DNA of 64,000 nt, taken from NCBI GenBank assembly GCA_022841745.1, contig JALHQW010000044.1, positions 1 through 64,000 of the forward strand, read 5' to 3'. The position numbers and the translations under genes were made by a program. The notes under the pieces were generated by a model. The model did not search any database. It saw only the letters and a program-made list of their open reading frames with translations, and was not told where the DNA came from. Every line of letters starts with the position of its first letter. Positions within the stretch are counted from its first letter, which is position 1. Shown here piece by piece: positions 7,242 to 14,763 of this stretch. Origin of the DNA: Saprospiraceae bacterium. GTDB taxonomy: Bacteria > Bacteroidota > Bacteroidia > Chitinophagales > Saprospiraceae.

Positions 7242-8771
7242 ATGAAACGAACATCACCAACAACAAAGATTTTAAAACCCAGTCAGGTAAAGGCCAATGG
7301 CCATCCTCCAGACAACACTGACGATGACATGGCCGAGAGGTCTAAGGCAGTGCAGGAGCTGCTGAAGAACCGCAGTAGTGCGATTCTACCATTCCCCGAA
7401 AAAGTGTTCCCGGACGTGGTGCAAAGGCTGATGAAAGTCTTCTACACCAGCTCAGGACTCCCATTCGAGTATTATTACGCCGCGCTGCTCGGTGCGACGG
7501 CCATCCTGATGGGCAACAAGTACCGCATCCGGGCCAAGTCGGATTTTATTCAACCTCAGATACTCTACCTCGCAATCGTGGGCAAATCCGGCCTGGGCAA
7601 GTCGCCGCCGATGAAAATAATATTCGGGCCTATTTATGACATCGAAGCTCGCTTGGCAGAGAAAAACAACGAGATGCTGCGGGCCTATGCCGCGCAGCGC
7701 CAGGAAGCACAGGAGAACAAACTGCCCTTCGATATGGAGGAGCCGCACCCCAGCAAGATACTACTGGGGCAGATAACCATTGAGGCGCTCTTCGACGTAC
7801 TGGCACAAAACCCCTTGGGCGTCGGCATGGTGGACGAGGAGCTGACCGGTTTCCTAGAAGGCATGGGGCAATACAAATCAGGAAAGAGCAACGAGCTTCA
7901 ATATTGGCTGAAGCTTTTTGACAATCCAAAGACCGACAGCATTACCAGGAAGGGAAACAAGGAGCTGGTCATTCGAAATGGCAATGTCACCATTTTTGGC
8001 GGCGTACAGCCGGGCCTGCTCACGGCCATTGCCAACGGCAAGATGACCTCCATCGGCTTGCCTCAGCGCTTCCAGTTCGTGGTGCCGGAAAAGCAGGACA
8101 TACCGGACTGGAACGAGATTGAGCCGGATGAAACGGTCTTCAGGAAATACAAGGCGTACATTGATTTCATTTTTGAGATGCCTGGCCGCATTGAGCGGAA
8201 GAACCAAACAACCTTGTACAACCAGTGGAACATCGAGCGCATTGACATGGGCCTGTCGCCCAAGGCAAAGGAGATGTACGTGGAATTCTACCGCAAACTT
8301 CGCCTGCAGATGAACGAGGAAGTGGACGATAAGAAGTTCGGTCAGCTCTCCAAGCTGCGAAGCTATTGCCTTCGGTATGCGCTCATCCTGGAAGTGATGC
8401 ACTTCAGCGCCAAGCATTTCGAGGTCCACAACGGATGGTGGAAGCTCTCAAAGGACGAACAACTGGCCATCCTCGACAAGCACGAAGTGGGCGAAGTGGC
8501 CATGGGCGGCGCTATCGCACTTATCGAGTATTTCATCAGCACCAGCATGACCGTGCTGGCCAGGTTCGACAACGTGCTCAACACCTACCCGGAAGAGGTG
8601 CGAATTTGGTACAATGGACTGCCGGATATGTTCAAAAGCAGCTTTGCCGTGGAAATAGGGAAGGCAGCTGGACTGAGCCGCAGCACGGTGTACAATTACT
8701 TAAACGACGCTGTGCTCTTCAAAAAAATACTGGAGACCAGTATGATAGTGAAGCGCATCGTAACTGAATGA
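7242..8771 (+). CDS. DUF3987-type P-loop protein, putative replicative helicase/primase component
   Basis: 509 residues. Walker A GKSGLGKSP at residues 114-122, followed ~70 residues later by VGMVDEELTGFLEGM, a good Walker B with Asp-Glu-Glu. A further conserved stretch VTIFGGVQPGLLTAI continues the ATPase core. This order (strand, GxxGxGKS, long helical insert, DEE, GG-x-QP) is that of DUF3987 proteins, common in mobile elements beside primase or replication genes. It is the only large replication-type gene in element A, occupying the place of B's primase-helicase. The C-terminus has a basic helix-turn-helix-like segment (AAGLSRSTVYNYLND), possibly for origin binding. CCCATTC lies directly before the ATG. 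Confidence 0.8.
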   Translation: MKRTSPTTKILKPSQVKANGHPPDNTDDDMAERSKAVQELLKNRSSAILPFPEKVFPDVVQRLMKVFYTSSGLPFEYYYAALLGATAILMGNKYRIRAKSDFIQPQILYLAIVGKSGLGKSPPMKIIFGPIYDIEARLAEKNNEMLRAYAAQRQEAQENKLPFDMEEPHPSKILLGQITIEALFDVLAQNPLGVGMVDEELTGFLEGMGQYKSGKSNELQYWLKLFDNPKTDSITRKGNKELVIRNGNVTIFGGVQPGLLTAIANGKMTSIGLPQRFQFVVPEKQDIPDWNEIEPDETVFRKYKAYIDFIFEMPGRIERKNQTTLYNQWNIERIDMGLSPKAKEMYVEFYRKLRLQMNEEVDDKKFGQLSKLRSYCLRYALILEVMHFSAKHFEVHNGWWKLSKDEQLAILDKHEVGEVAMGGAIALIEYFISTSMTVLARFDNVLNTYPEEVRIWYNGLPDMFKSSFAVEIGKAAGLSRSTVYNYLNDAVLFKKILETSMIVKRIVTE

Positions 8772-8798
8772 CATTTTTAAACTAAATCCATATTCGAC

Positions 8799-9164
8799 AT
8801 GAAATTTCCAACCAAAGAAGATTTACCGTTGATGCCCAGTTTTCCGGGCCTAGGATTATTGTATCCGGGCGGCGCTCCGATTCCAATGAGCAATATGCAC
8901 TATGAAGGAAAATCCTATGAAGATATTAAACGGGCATTCATAATGTTCCGGGTGGACAAAGGACCAGCATTGGAGCCGGTAGAGCTTGAAATCTTGCAGC
9001 AATATTTGGTTTATTATGTTCATGCGCCATTGTTCAATTTGGACAAAGAATTATGGCGGTTTAATGCGCCGCTCAGGGCTTTGGCTTGGAAAATAAAACC
9101 TAATGTTGAAAGCATTGATAACTTTTTGCACAGGGCAATGGATTTTGGATTAGACCCATTTTAA
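8799..9164 (+). CDS. Hypothetical early protein
   Basis: 121 residues, no recognised family. The N-terminus is Pro/Gly-rich (LMPSFPGLGLLYPGGAPIPM); residues 45-115 are helical with conserved-looking aromatics. Starts 27 nt after the DUF3987-like gene and ends 3 nt before the next start, so it belongs to the replication operon. Lower GC than its neighbours upstream, possibly from a different source. Confidence 0.55.
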   Translation: MKFPTKEDLPLMPSFPGLGLLYPGGAPIPMSNMHYEGKSYEDIKRAFIMFRVDKGPALEPVELEILQQYLVYYVHAPLFNLDKELWRFNAPLRALAWKIKPNVESIDNFLHRAMDFGLDPF

Positions 9165-9167
9165 GCC

Positions 9168-9410
9168 ATGACCGAAGCCCAACGCATCATCCACTACCTA
9201 CGCCATCACAAGGGCGGAGAACTACCTAGGCCATCATGCAGCTTCACGGATGTCAAGTTCACGCAATTGGTTAAGTGTATTGGCTTTGAGAGTGCCGTGA
9301 GCATGGTCAAATACACAGACAAATGGAACTCGAAAGCATATCTAGTAACAACTTATAAAGCCTTTTTGGATTATGAAAACAGCAGCAGACCTACAAAACC
9401 TGATCAATGA
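9168..9410 (+). CDS. Small hypothetical protein
   Basis: 80 residues, basic, with two Cys (one in RPSCSFTD, one in KCIGFES). Overlaps the next gene by 38 nt in another frame. No identified domain. Confidence 0.45.
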   Translation: MTEAQRIIHYLRHHKGGELPRPSCSFTDVKFTQLVKCIGFESAVSMVKYTDKWNSKAYLVTTYKAFLDYENSSRPTKPDQ

Positions 9411-9723
9411 AATAGATGAATTAACAGCTAATGGCTGCTACAATGGTGATAAGGCTTTGAAAAATAAAGCGGCCCGAAATCGGAGGTTTTATTATAAGGT
9501 CATGTTGTACCTGGAAACGGTACCAAGGGAGTTTTTTTTAAAAAAACAATTGGATAAAACCGTTGAATACATAAGAGTGACGACAGAGCGGGGAACACCT
9601 GAATTACTTAAAAAGATATACCCTGAATTAAACTATCGAAAAGCACGTGCGCAATGGCGCAGGGATAACAATGTCCCTCATTGGCAGAACCAAATCAAGG
9701 TTATCCAATTTATCATCAATTAA
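9373..9723 (+). CDS. Small basic hypothetical protein, last early gene of A
   Basis: 116 residues, rich in Lys, Arg and Tyr (KNKAARNRRFYYKVMLYLET), probably a nucleic-acid-binding helical protein. It ends the early operon; a terminator follows at 9857. The overlap with the upstream gene makes the exact start uncertain. No counterpart in B at protein level, though both early operons end with the same type of terminator leader. Confidence 0.5.
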   Translation: MKTAADLQNLINEIDELTANGCYNGDKALKNKAARNRRFYYKVMLYLETVPREFFLKKQLDKTVEYIRVTTERGTPELLKKIYPELNYRKARAQWRRDNNVPHWQNQIKVIQFIIN

Positions 9724-9856
9724 ATCTTTTTTTAACTTAAAATAAACAATTAGGAATTATAAAACCTGGACCTCCGGCTCGACATTGACGAAGGGCAGGC
9801 CTGGTCGCACCACCGACCCAGAAGAATAAGTTGGTTTTTCGTTTTTGTTGTTTTCG

Positions 9857-9886
9857 GCCCTGGGCACTTAGCCCGGGGCTTTTTTA
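9857..9886 (+). terminator. Terminator of the early operon (A)
   Basis: GCCCTGGGC and GCCCGGGGC pair around ACTTA, then six T. The lead-in GTTGGTTTTTCGTTTT is shared with the corresponding terminator of B at 35025-35046. The segment 9724-9856 before it holds no gene that I can support. Confidence 0.8.
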
Positions 9887-10016
9887 TTTGCGCCGGCGAT
9901 TACGGGCAGGGTAGCGCATAGAATGCACTCACAGTTTCGCAAACCACGCCACGATGCCCAACCCGATGACGCCCACCAACTCTAAAGCACTTAGATTCTC
10001 CATGCGCAAGTTTTAT

Positions 10017-10054
10017 TGGCCGCCCACCGTCACCGAGGGCGGCCAGCTTTTTTT
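10017..10054 (+). terminator. Second strong terminator before the origin region (A)
   Basis: TGGCCGCCC and GGGCGGCCA form a 9-bp stem with an 11-nt loop, followed by GCTTTTTTT. It isolates the iteron region from early transcription. Its presence inside the small open frame 9954-10190 is the reason I do not call that frame a gene. Confidence 0.8.
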
Positions 10055-10088
10055 AAACCGGTTGCCAGCCGCAATTTTCGGCAATTCC

Positions 10089-10550
10089 GTCCACCGGCGC
10101 CCTGGAGAAGTGTATTTGTCCAGAAATCGTTTAGTAAAAAAACGCTGGGTTTCTGGACAGAATAGTAGGAGTAAAATAGTAAATGATTGATTATTAATTA
10201 ATTATACTATTCCTATACTACTAAAACAATTTTTGCACGTCCAAAAACCGTCCAGAATCCGTCCAAAATCCGTCCAACCCGCTGGACGAAACAATAAACA
10301 GCCGTCATATTAATTTTATTTCTGTCCAACAGAACTTCAAATTCTGGACGATTGTCCAGAATTTTGGACGCTCTAACCATTTGACAATGAATGAGTTGCA
10401 AAAACCGTCCAGAATCTGTCCAAACAAAAAAGCGTCGTAAATTATTGATTGTGAATAAGTTACGTTGTAATCTGTTTGTTTGTCCAACAGTTTTCTAAAA
10501 TAGAAAAATAAAAGGGGAGAAAAGAGGGGTAAAAAGGGGGTGTCCAGAAG
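10089..10550. repeat. Iteron region of element A, candidate replication origin
   Basis: About 15 copies of GTCCA or its complement TGGAC within 460 bp, mostly as GTCCAGAAT or GTCCAAAA. Four lie head to tail at 10239-10277 with an 11-bp period (CGTCCAAAAAC, CGTCCAGAATC, CGTCCAAAATC, CGTCCAACCCG). Inverted copies and AT-rich stretches surround them. The region is non-coding and sits between replication genes and the late promoter. The same position in B holds a different repeated word with the same 11-bp period. This is the expected look of an iteron origin recognised by an element-specific protein. Confidence 0.7.
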
Positions 10551-10616
10551 TACAGCGGTTTTTTTTTTCAGCGCAGATGCAAAGCGCACGGATTCATCGA
10601 ATTATCTAAAAAACTA

Positions 10617-10624
10617 TACATTTG
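10617..10624 (+). promoter_or_regulatory. Promoter -7 box before the late/regulatory genes (A)
   Basis: TACATTTG, an exact TANNTTTG match, 54 nt before the ATG at 10678. The same octamer occurs at 36355 in B before the homologous gene, and the following leader (TGAGAAAA, then CCCATTC) is also conserved. No clear TTTG at -33, so an activator may be needed. Confidence 0.7.
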
Positions 10625-10677
10625 TAAGATAAATGAGAAAACTGCGGCAACCCATTCATCACAGCGCAATACCGTAC

Positions 10678-10998
10678 ATGTCGCAATCCGCACCGCCATA
10701 TTCGCACCATCCCATGACAGATTTGCCCGAACAGCTCCAGACCGTTCGGGCGGGACGCGTTTGGGTGCGACCAGAGCTAAAGCCCATCCTCACAAAGGCT
10801 GACCTCCGAGAACATTTTCAACTCCGCGACAACCGTGCTCTGCTAACCCGTGTCGTGACGCCAGCCGTGTTATTCGCCATCGGCATGGACGTGGACACTT
10901 ACAAGAGCCGTTCGGCCTTCACGCAGGCGGAAAGCAGCCTAATCTACCAAGCGCTGGGCATCGCCTGGCTGCGCACATCCATTAAAAGCAAGCCATGA
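10678..10998 (+). CDS. Conserved small protein, putative regulator (A)
   Basis: 106 residues. The start at 10678 (MSQSAPP) is chosen because it aligns with MAQSVQL in the B homologue at 36414; an in-frame ATG at 10633 would add 15 residues. The conserved core is TKADLREHFQLRDNRALLTR and a C-terminal LIYQALGIAWLRT. The first part resembles a winged-helix recognition region. It follows the iterons and a strong -7 box and overlaps the Cys-rich gene. It may be an activator of late genes or an origin-binding protein; both are inference. Confidence 0.7.
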   Translation: MSQSAPPYSHHPMTDLPEQLQTVRAGRVWVRPELKPILTKADLREHFQLRDNRALLTRVVTPAVLFAIGMDVDTYKSRSAFTQAESSLIYQALGIAWLRTSIKSKP

Positions 10999-11174
10999 CC
11001 AAAGTGAAAGTCAAGCCCAAAAAGGTCCAGCTGGAGCGGATCGCCATCTGTGAGGATTGCACCTGGTTCATCACCACCATAAGGCGGTGCCGGCAGTGCG
11101 GCTGCAAGGTGGAGGACCGGGCTAAAATGACCGATAGGGGATGCCCCTTATATAAATGGCCGGGCGATATCTGA
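10995..11174 (+). CDS. Cys-rich mini-protein, probable zinc ribbon (A)
   Basis: 59 residues with Cys19, Cys22, Cys32, Cys35, Cys37 and Cys50 (CEDCTWFI, then RRCRQCGCKVEDRAK and DRGCP). All six Cys are kept in the B homologue at 36731, a pattern fit for a zinc ribbon. Its ATG overlaps the stop of the preceding gene (ATGA), so the two are coupled. Likely a DNA- or protein-binding regulator working with the upstream gene. A strong terminator follows. Confidence 0.75.
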   Translation: MTKVKVKPKKVQLERIAICEDCTWFITTIRRCRQCGCKVEDRAKMTDRGCPLYKWPGDI

Positions 11175-11189
11175 CCCGCCCTGCCATCA

Positions 11190-11224
11190 AAAGGCCCCAA
11201 TTCCCCAGCTGGGGCCTTTTTTTT
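11190..11224 (+). terminator. Terminator after the Cys-rich gene (A)
   Basis: AAGGCCCCA and TGGGGCCTT form a 9-bp stem followed by eight T in total. It separates the two-gene regulatory unit from the late operon, so the late genes must have their own promoter between 11225 and 11409. Confidence 0.85.
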
Positions 11225-11230
11225 GCCCTA

Positions 11231-11312
11231 CAAAACCTTGCATTATCGTGCATAACCTTACCAAAGCCTGCAAAACCTTGCATTATCGTGCAACATCGTG
11301 CATAAAATTAGG
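11231..11312. repeat. Direct repeats in the late-operon control region (A)
   Basis: A 22-bp sequence beginning CAAAACCTTGCATTATCGTG occurs twice (11231-11252 and 11271-11292), with a third partial copy CATCGTGCATAA at 11293. B has a weaker version at 37011 (CCTTGCATAACC). The repeats lie between a terminator and the first structural gene, where an activator of late transcription would bind. Downstream CATGTTTG (about 11333) is one base from a TANNTTTG box. Confidence 0.55.
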
Positions 11313-11409
11313 AGTCTGGGCACCCATCCCCCCATGTTTGTAGGGCAAAAAGCGAAGCAATCGGCCACCTGGCGCAAACCGGGATCCGACCAAAATCAAA
11401 CATAGCCGC

Positions 11410-11868
11410 ATGGACGCCAAAAATGTGATAATCGCCGCTGGAGTGCTGTACCTGCTGCTGCCAAAGGCAGCTTCCGCAGCCGCCAACAGGGTGGCATGGG
11501 ACTTTGATAAGGTGCGCATCCCCGGCGATATCAAACTTGCAAAGGGCGGCTTCGACCTTCGCCTGCGCATCACCAACAACCTGCCCACCGCCATCAGCTT
11601 CGAGACCTACAAGGGCGAGATAAGCCAGAACGGCAAGCTGCTCGGCACTATAGACACCAAGAAGAGCATCAGCCTCCCCAGTGGCCAGCCGGTCATCGTG
11701 GAATCGTTCGTGCGGGTGAAGGGCCTCGATCTGCTCAAGGCCCTGGCAGGGGGTTCCAGTGCGCTGCTTGAGCCGGTCATCATTGATAGTTACGTCGGCT
11801 TCGACGTGGCGGGCAATATGATCGAGCTGCCTATCAGCAACTCCATAAGCCTCTTCTATGTCCAGTGA
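11410..11868 (+). CDS. LEA14-like protein with N-terminal membrane anchor (A)
   Basis: 152 residues. A hydrophobic segment at residues 6-24 anchors it. The rest reads as a late-embryogenesis-abundant (LEA14/WHy) beta-sandwich: FDLRLRITNNLPTAISFETY with the typical N-N-x-P centre, then GKLLGTIDTKKSISLPSGQP. Such domains bind proteins or surfaces; in phages they are rarely annotated. The homologue at 37177 keeps the layout. It starts the late operon and overlaps the transglutaminase-like gene by 11 nt in both elements, so the two products probably act together in virion membrane or spike base. Confidence 0.75.
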   Translation: MDAKNVIIAAGVLYLLLPKAASAAANRVAWDFDKVRIPGDIKLAKGGFDLRLRITNNLPTAISFETYKGEISQNGKLLGTIDTKKSISLPSGQPVIVESFVRVKGLDLLKALAGGSSALLEPVIIDSYVGFDVAGNMIELPISNSISLFYVQ

Positions 11869-13378
11869 TGCCTGGGCAGACAAGACCATAGCGCCGCCGA
11901 CCAAGGGCGTGCGGCTGGTGAGGGCCAGGTACAGCCTGCGGGACATCGCCAAGCTGTGCCACCGGGCCTTCTTGGAAGATAGGGACATGCTGCGGGACTT
12001 CGCAAAGGCGTTCCCGCCAACCCGTGCCGGGCTGCGGTCAATATTTGACTTCGTTGACCGCCACTTTGAGTACCAGGAGGACCGTGCCTTCAGCGCCGAC
12101 GGCGATGAGCTGGCCGTGCAGGCCGTGCAGTCACCAGCTGCCATGTGGCACCTCACGCGCAACGGCGACTGCAAGAGCTTCACCGTGTTCATCGCCTGCG
12201 CGGTGCACCACATGGGGCTTCCGGTAATATTCAGGCTAGTGGGCTACGGCTCCAAAACAGACTATCACATCTACCCGGTGGCCGTGCTAAACGGCAAGGA
12301 GGTCCCGCTGGACGTGGTTTTCAGAAAGCAACAAAACGGTGCTTTTGGCACTGAAAAAATACCTATGAAAAAGGTCCAGGACATACTGGAGGCCCCGGGC
12401 CTCTACAAAGTTGGAACGACAGCCCAAGCCGTCACCGCAAAAGACATCGAGTCGGCTGCGAGCCAGATCGCCGCCACCTTCTCCGACATCTCCGACAGCG
12501 TCATCGACGAAGACGGCGGCGACATCACCACCATGACCCAGGGCGAGTTCGACGTCTGGCTGCTCCGGCGCAGCCTGGCCGCCAACGACATGAAGCTTAG
12601 CGAGCTGCCGACCGGCCAACAGGCCAAAGTGCGCAAGCACCTGAGCGAGAAGACCGCAGCTGCCTTCAAGCCGATGAGGGTGGCGCTGCCGCCCGTGCAG
12701 GAAGAGGTATCGGGCATCAAGGACGCCATCGATAAAATCAAGGACGCCCTGCAGAAGGCGCTGAAAAAGCTTGCCAACGCCTTTCATAAAGTCGAGGCAG
12801 GAAAACTCGCCCCCTTCTTCCTGTTCCAGTACCTGCCGCCCGCACAGCTCGCAAAGGCCGCTTTGGAGGTCAGGCGCCGCAAGGCCCAACAGGACAAGGT
12901 CATTGACAGCATGGTGAAAAAGGGCAACGTGGGCAGCCGGGAGGCCATACTGGCCTCGATGGCCACCGAGTTCAAAAAGAAGCACGGCTGCACCCCGCAG
13001 GAGGCATTGGCCGCTGCGGGTGGCAAGAAGGTGGGCGTGGTGGGCGTGGCTGCTGCTGCCACCTACGTGGCCACGCACCCCAAGCAGGTGGCAGCGGCGG
13101 GCAAGGCGCTCTTCGGGTTCATCGGAAAGCTCATCAAGCTCTTCAAGAAAAAGGACAAGGACGACGAGGCAGCGGAAGCCGCCGTGGCCGACGCCAACGC
13201 CAGCGACCTGGCACTGCTTGAGGGCACCGACACCGGGGACGGCACCACTACCACCGAGAGCAAGAGCGGAAGCGACAGCTCCACCACCACCGAGGGCGGC
13301 GACAACAACATGCTGCTCATCGGCCTGGGCATCGGCGCACTGGCGCTGCTGATGATGGGCGGCAAAAAAGGGCAGTAA
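11858..13378 (+). CDS. Transglutaminase-like membrane protein (A)
   Basis: 506 residues. Residues 90-160 hold a transglutaminase/cysteine-protease core: Cys105 in GDCKSFTVF, His137 in YHIYPVAV, Asp152 in PLDVVF, all kept in the B homologue. Known transglutaminase-like folds cross-link or cleave peptides. Residues 290-400 are basic and helical (APFFLFQYLPPAQLAKAALE). A low-complexity Thr/Ser/Gly/Asp tail leads to a C-terminal membrane segment (MLLIGLGIGALALLMMGG). The start overlaps the LEA-like gene. A capsid cross-linker, maturation protease or membrane-vertex protein is possible; the triad supports enzymatic activity. Confidence 0.8.
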   Translation: MSSDAWADKTIAPPTKGVRLVRARYSLRDIAKLCHRAFLEDRDMLRDFAKAFPPTRAGLRSIFDFVDRHFEYQEDRAFSADGDELAVQAVQSPAAMWHLTRNGDCKSFTVFIACAVHHMGLPVIFRLVGYGSKTDYHIYPVAVLNGKEVPLDVVFRKQQNGAFGTEKIPMKKVQDILEAPGLYKVGTTAQAVTAKDIESAASQIAATFSDISDSVIDEDGGDITTMTQGEFDVWLLRRSLAANDMKLSELPTGQQAKVRKHLSEKTAAAFKPMRVALPPVQEEVSGIKDAIDKIKDALQKALKKLANAFHKVEAGKLAPFFLFQYLPPAQLAKAALEVRRRKAQQDKVIDSMVKKGNVGSREAILASMATEFKKKHGCTPQEALAAAGGKKVGVVGVAAAATYVATHPKQVAAAGKALFGFIGKLIKLFKKKDKDDEAAEAAVADANASDLALLEGTDTGDGTTTTESKSGSDSSTTTEGGDNNMLLIGLGIGALALLMMGGKKGQ

Positions 13379-13396
13379 CTAAACCTTTCAAATTAT

Positions 13397-13720
13397 ATGG
13401 CAACGAAGAAAAAAGCAGTGGCCCCAGAAGCGGGTCCCGAACGTCCAGCGCAGCCGCTCATATTGGAGCCGCAGACTGGCGGGCCCTCCATACCTGACCT
13501 GGTGCGCAATGTGAAGACCCCTGAACAGGTATGGGACGAAGTGCTGGAGCTGGGCCGCAAGCTGGGCATCGATACCAAGATGGCCATCGACCTGCTGCAG
13601 CTCACGGCACAGCGCAATTCCATCACGATGTCCATGCCGCTGGAAGGGTTGGGCGAGCTGATAACGGGCATGCCGTCATTTGAGGCAAGCGCCCCGATTC
13701 GGCCAGAAGACGGATTATAA
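13397..13720 (+). CDS. Small late protein of unknown function (A)
   Basis: 107 residues. A basic, Pro-rich N-terminus precedes a helical core TPEQVWDEVLELGRKLGIDTKMAIDLLQL that aligns with DEVWADVEEVSERLGIDKKMALDLLQL of the 103-residue B protein. No membrane segment. Same place in both late operons, so probably a virion or assembly component. A hairpin follows at 13743. Confidence 0.7.
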   Translation: MATKKKAVAPEAGPERPAQPLILEPQTGGPSIPDLVRNVKTPEQVWDEVLELGRKLGIDTKMAIDLLQLTAQRNSITMSMPLEGLGELITGMPSFEASAPIRPEDGL

Positions 13721-13742
13721 TTTAAACTCATAATTGTCAGCA

Positions 13743-13770
13743 AGCGCCGCCCGCTATTATGGGCGGCGCT
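13743..13770. terminator. Stem-loop after the 107-residue gene (A)
   Basis: AGCGCCGCCC and GGGCGGCGCT form a perfect 10-bp stem with an 8-nt loop. No T run follows, so it is more likely an mRNA-stabilising or processing hairpin than a terminator. B has GCCGGGCTTTC/GAAAGCCCGGC at the same place (39540). Confidence 0.55.
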
Positions 13771-13845
13771 GCTCTGAGCCTTTAAAAAGCGCCGGGTGTT
13801 TTTACCAGGCATTCAACCATATTTTCTAACTAAAAAAATGTAGTC

Positions 13846-14043
13846 ATGCCAAAAGCAAAAAGCCGCAAGGCCACCAAGCCAGCGACCAAGCGACGCAAAA
13901 AAGTAGGTTCCAGTGGCACCTGCGAGACGAAGACCTACAAAAGCCAGGCGAGGGCCGAAGGTGCCGCATCCATGGCCCGTGCCATCCTGCCGAAGTCAAA
14001 AAAGGTGACGGTGGACGGCAAAAAGGTCATCATCTGCCCCTGA
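13846..14043 (+). CDS. Small basic protein, probable nucleic-acid binding (A)
   Basis: 65 residues with a Lys/Arg-rich N-terminus (KAKSRKATKPATKRRKK), then a short domain with two Cys and the pattern KTYKSQARAEGAASMARA. The 85-residue B protein at 40876 has the same plan, with KTYKRELCGAKSNLDSKAAS. Likely a virion DNA-condensing protein. The leader AACCATATTTTCTAACTAAAAAAATG is similar in both elements. Confidence 0.65.
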   Translation: MPKAKSRKATKPATKRRKKVGSSGTCETKTYKSQARAEGAASMARAILPKSKKVTVDGKKVIICP

Positions 14044-14093
14044 TGCCGGCAGCTCCCGGTTCCTGATCCATTCATCAAAAAAAACTGAGTCCT

Positions 14094-14696
14094 ATGGCTT
14101 GTCTTCCATGCGAAAGGGCACGGCTCATCCGGCTCGGCAAAATCAAACTCAACAAAATGGCTAAGAAAAAGTCATCCAAGAAAAAAAGCCCGTCCAAGCA
14201 GAAATCGGTGCGTGGCTTTGGCGGCGGCACCCTGAGCGTACAAATGGGCGATTTGCTCTACGTGGTCGGCGGCGCTGCGCTCAACTATCTGGTCATCAAT
14301 CCGGCCATCAACAAGCTGACGGAAAAGATGAAGAAAAAGGACGGCACGCCCATGCTCGGCGAGCACCAGGGCAAGATTCTGACCATCGCTAAGGGCGGCG
14401 GTGCGGGCTATGCGGCCTATGCCATCAAGAAACTGCCCAAGGAAGCCCGTTTGGCGCTGGTGGGCGTGGCCGCTGCGAGCGGCATCGAGCTGGCCGGGCA
14501 GGTGATGCCTGATAAGATGGTGGCCCTCAACGGCACTGGCGACCTCTTCCTGAACGTCGGCAGCACCCAGTTTCTCGAAATCCCGATGAACAATCGCCTC
14601 GGCGCAGCTGGCGACCGGGTGGCCGTGTTCGGTGCTGAGGATGCCGAGGGCGTGGCCGTGTTCGGCACCGGCGACCTGTTCAGCGGTGGCCTGTAA
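14094..14696 (+). CDS. Multi-pass membrane protein with conserved CxxC N-terminus (A)
   Basis: 200 residues. The N-terminal peptide MACLPCERARLIRLGKI is nearly the same in B (41190), so the upstream ATG is preferred over the internal ATG at 14157 (MAKKKSSKKK). A Lys-rich stretch follows, then hydrophobic segments at about 45-65, 98-115 and 120-140. The C-terminus GTGDLFLNVGSTQFLEIPMN is also conserved. It lies directly before the candidate major capsid gene. Probably an integral protein of an internal virion membrane, by analogy with membrane-containing phages; not proven. Confidence 0.7.
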   Translation: MACLPCERARLIRLGKIKLNKMAKKKSSKKKSPSKQKSVRGFGGGTLSVQMGDLLYVVGGAALNYLVINPAINKLTEKMKKKDGTPMLGEHQGKILTIAKGGGAGYAAYAIKKLPKEARLALVGVAAASGIELAGQVMPDKMVALNGTGDLFLNVGSTQFLEIPMNNRLGAAGDRVAVFGAEDAEGVAVFGTGDLFSGGL

Positions 14697-14723
14697 TTAA
14701 CTGTAAACCCATTTTTCTCACTT

Positions 14724-14746
14724 TGGGGTAGTTGGTAAAACCCCCA
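14724..14746 (+). promoter_or_regulatory. Conserved leader hairpin before candidate capsid gene (A)
   Basis: TGGGG pairs with CCCCA around TAGTTGGTAAAAC. In B the stem is GGAGG/CCTCC at 41847-41868, a compensatory G-C to A-T change, while the loop GTAGGTAAAA and downstream ATTTGTGCTATGTGG are conserved. Likely an mRNA feature affecting translation or stability of an abundant product. Confidence 0.5.
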
Positions 14747-14763
14747 TTCAAATTATTTGTGCT

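Noticed and set aside
9954-10190. 78-residue open frame before the iterons of A
   Set aside because: It runs through a strong terminator (10017-10054) and iteron copies, has no counterpart in B and no recognisable domain.
10213-10589. Minus-strand frames across the iteron region of A
   Set aside because: Low-complexity frames created by repeated GTCCA words; no start context and no homologue in B.
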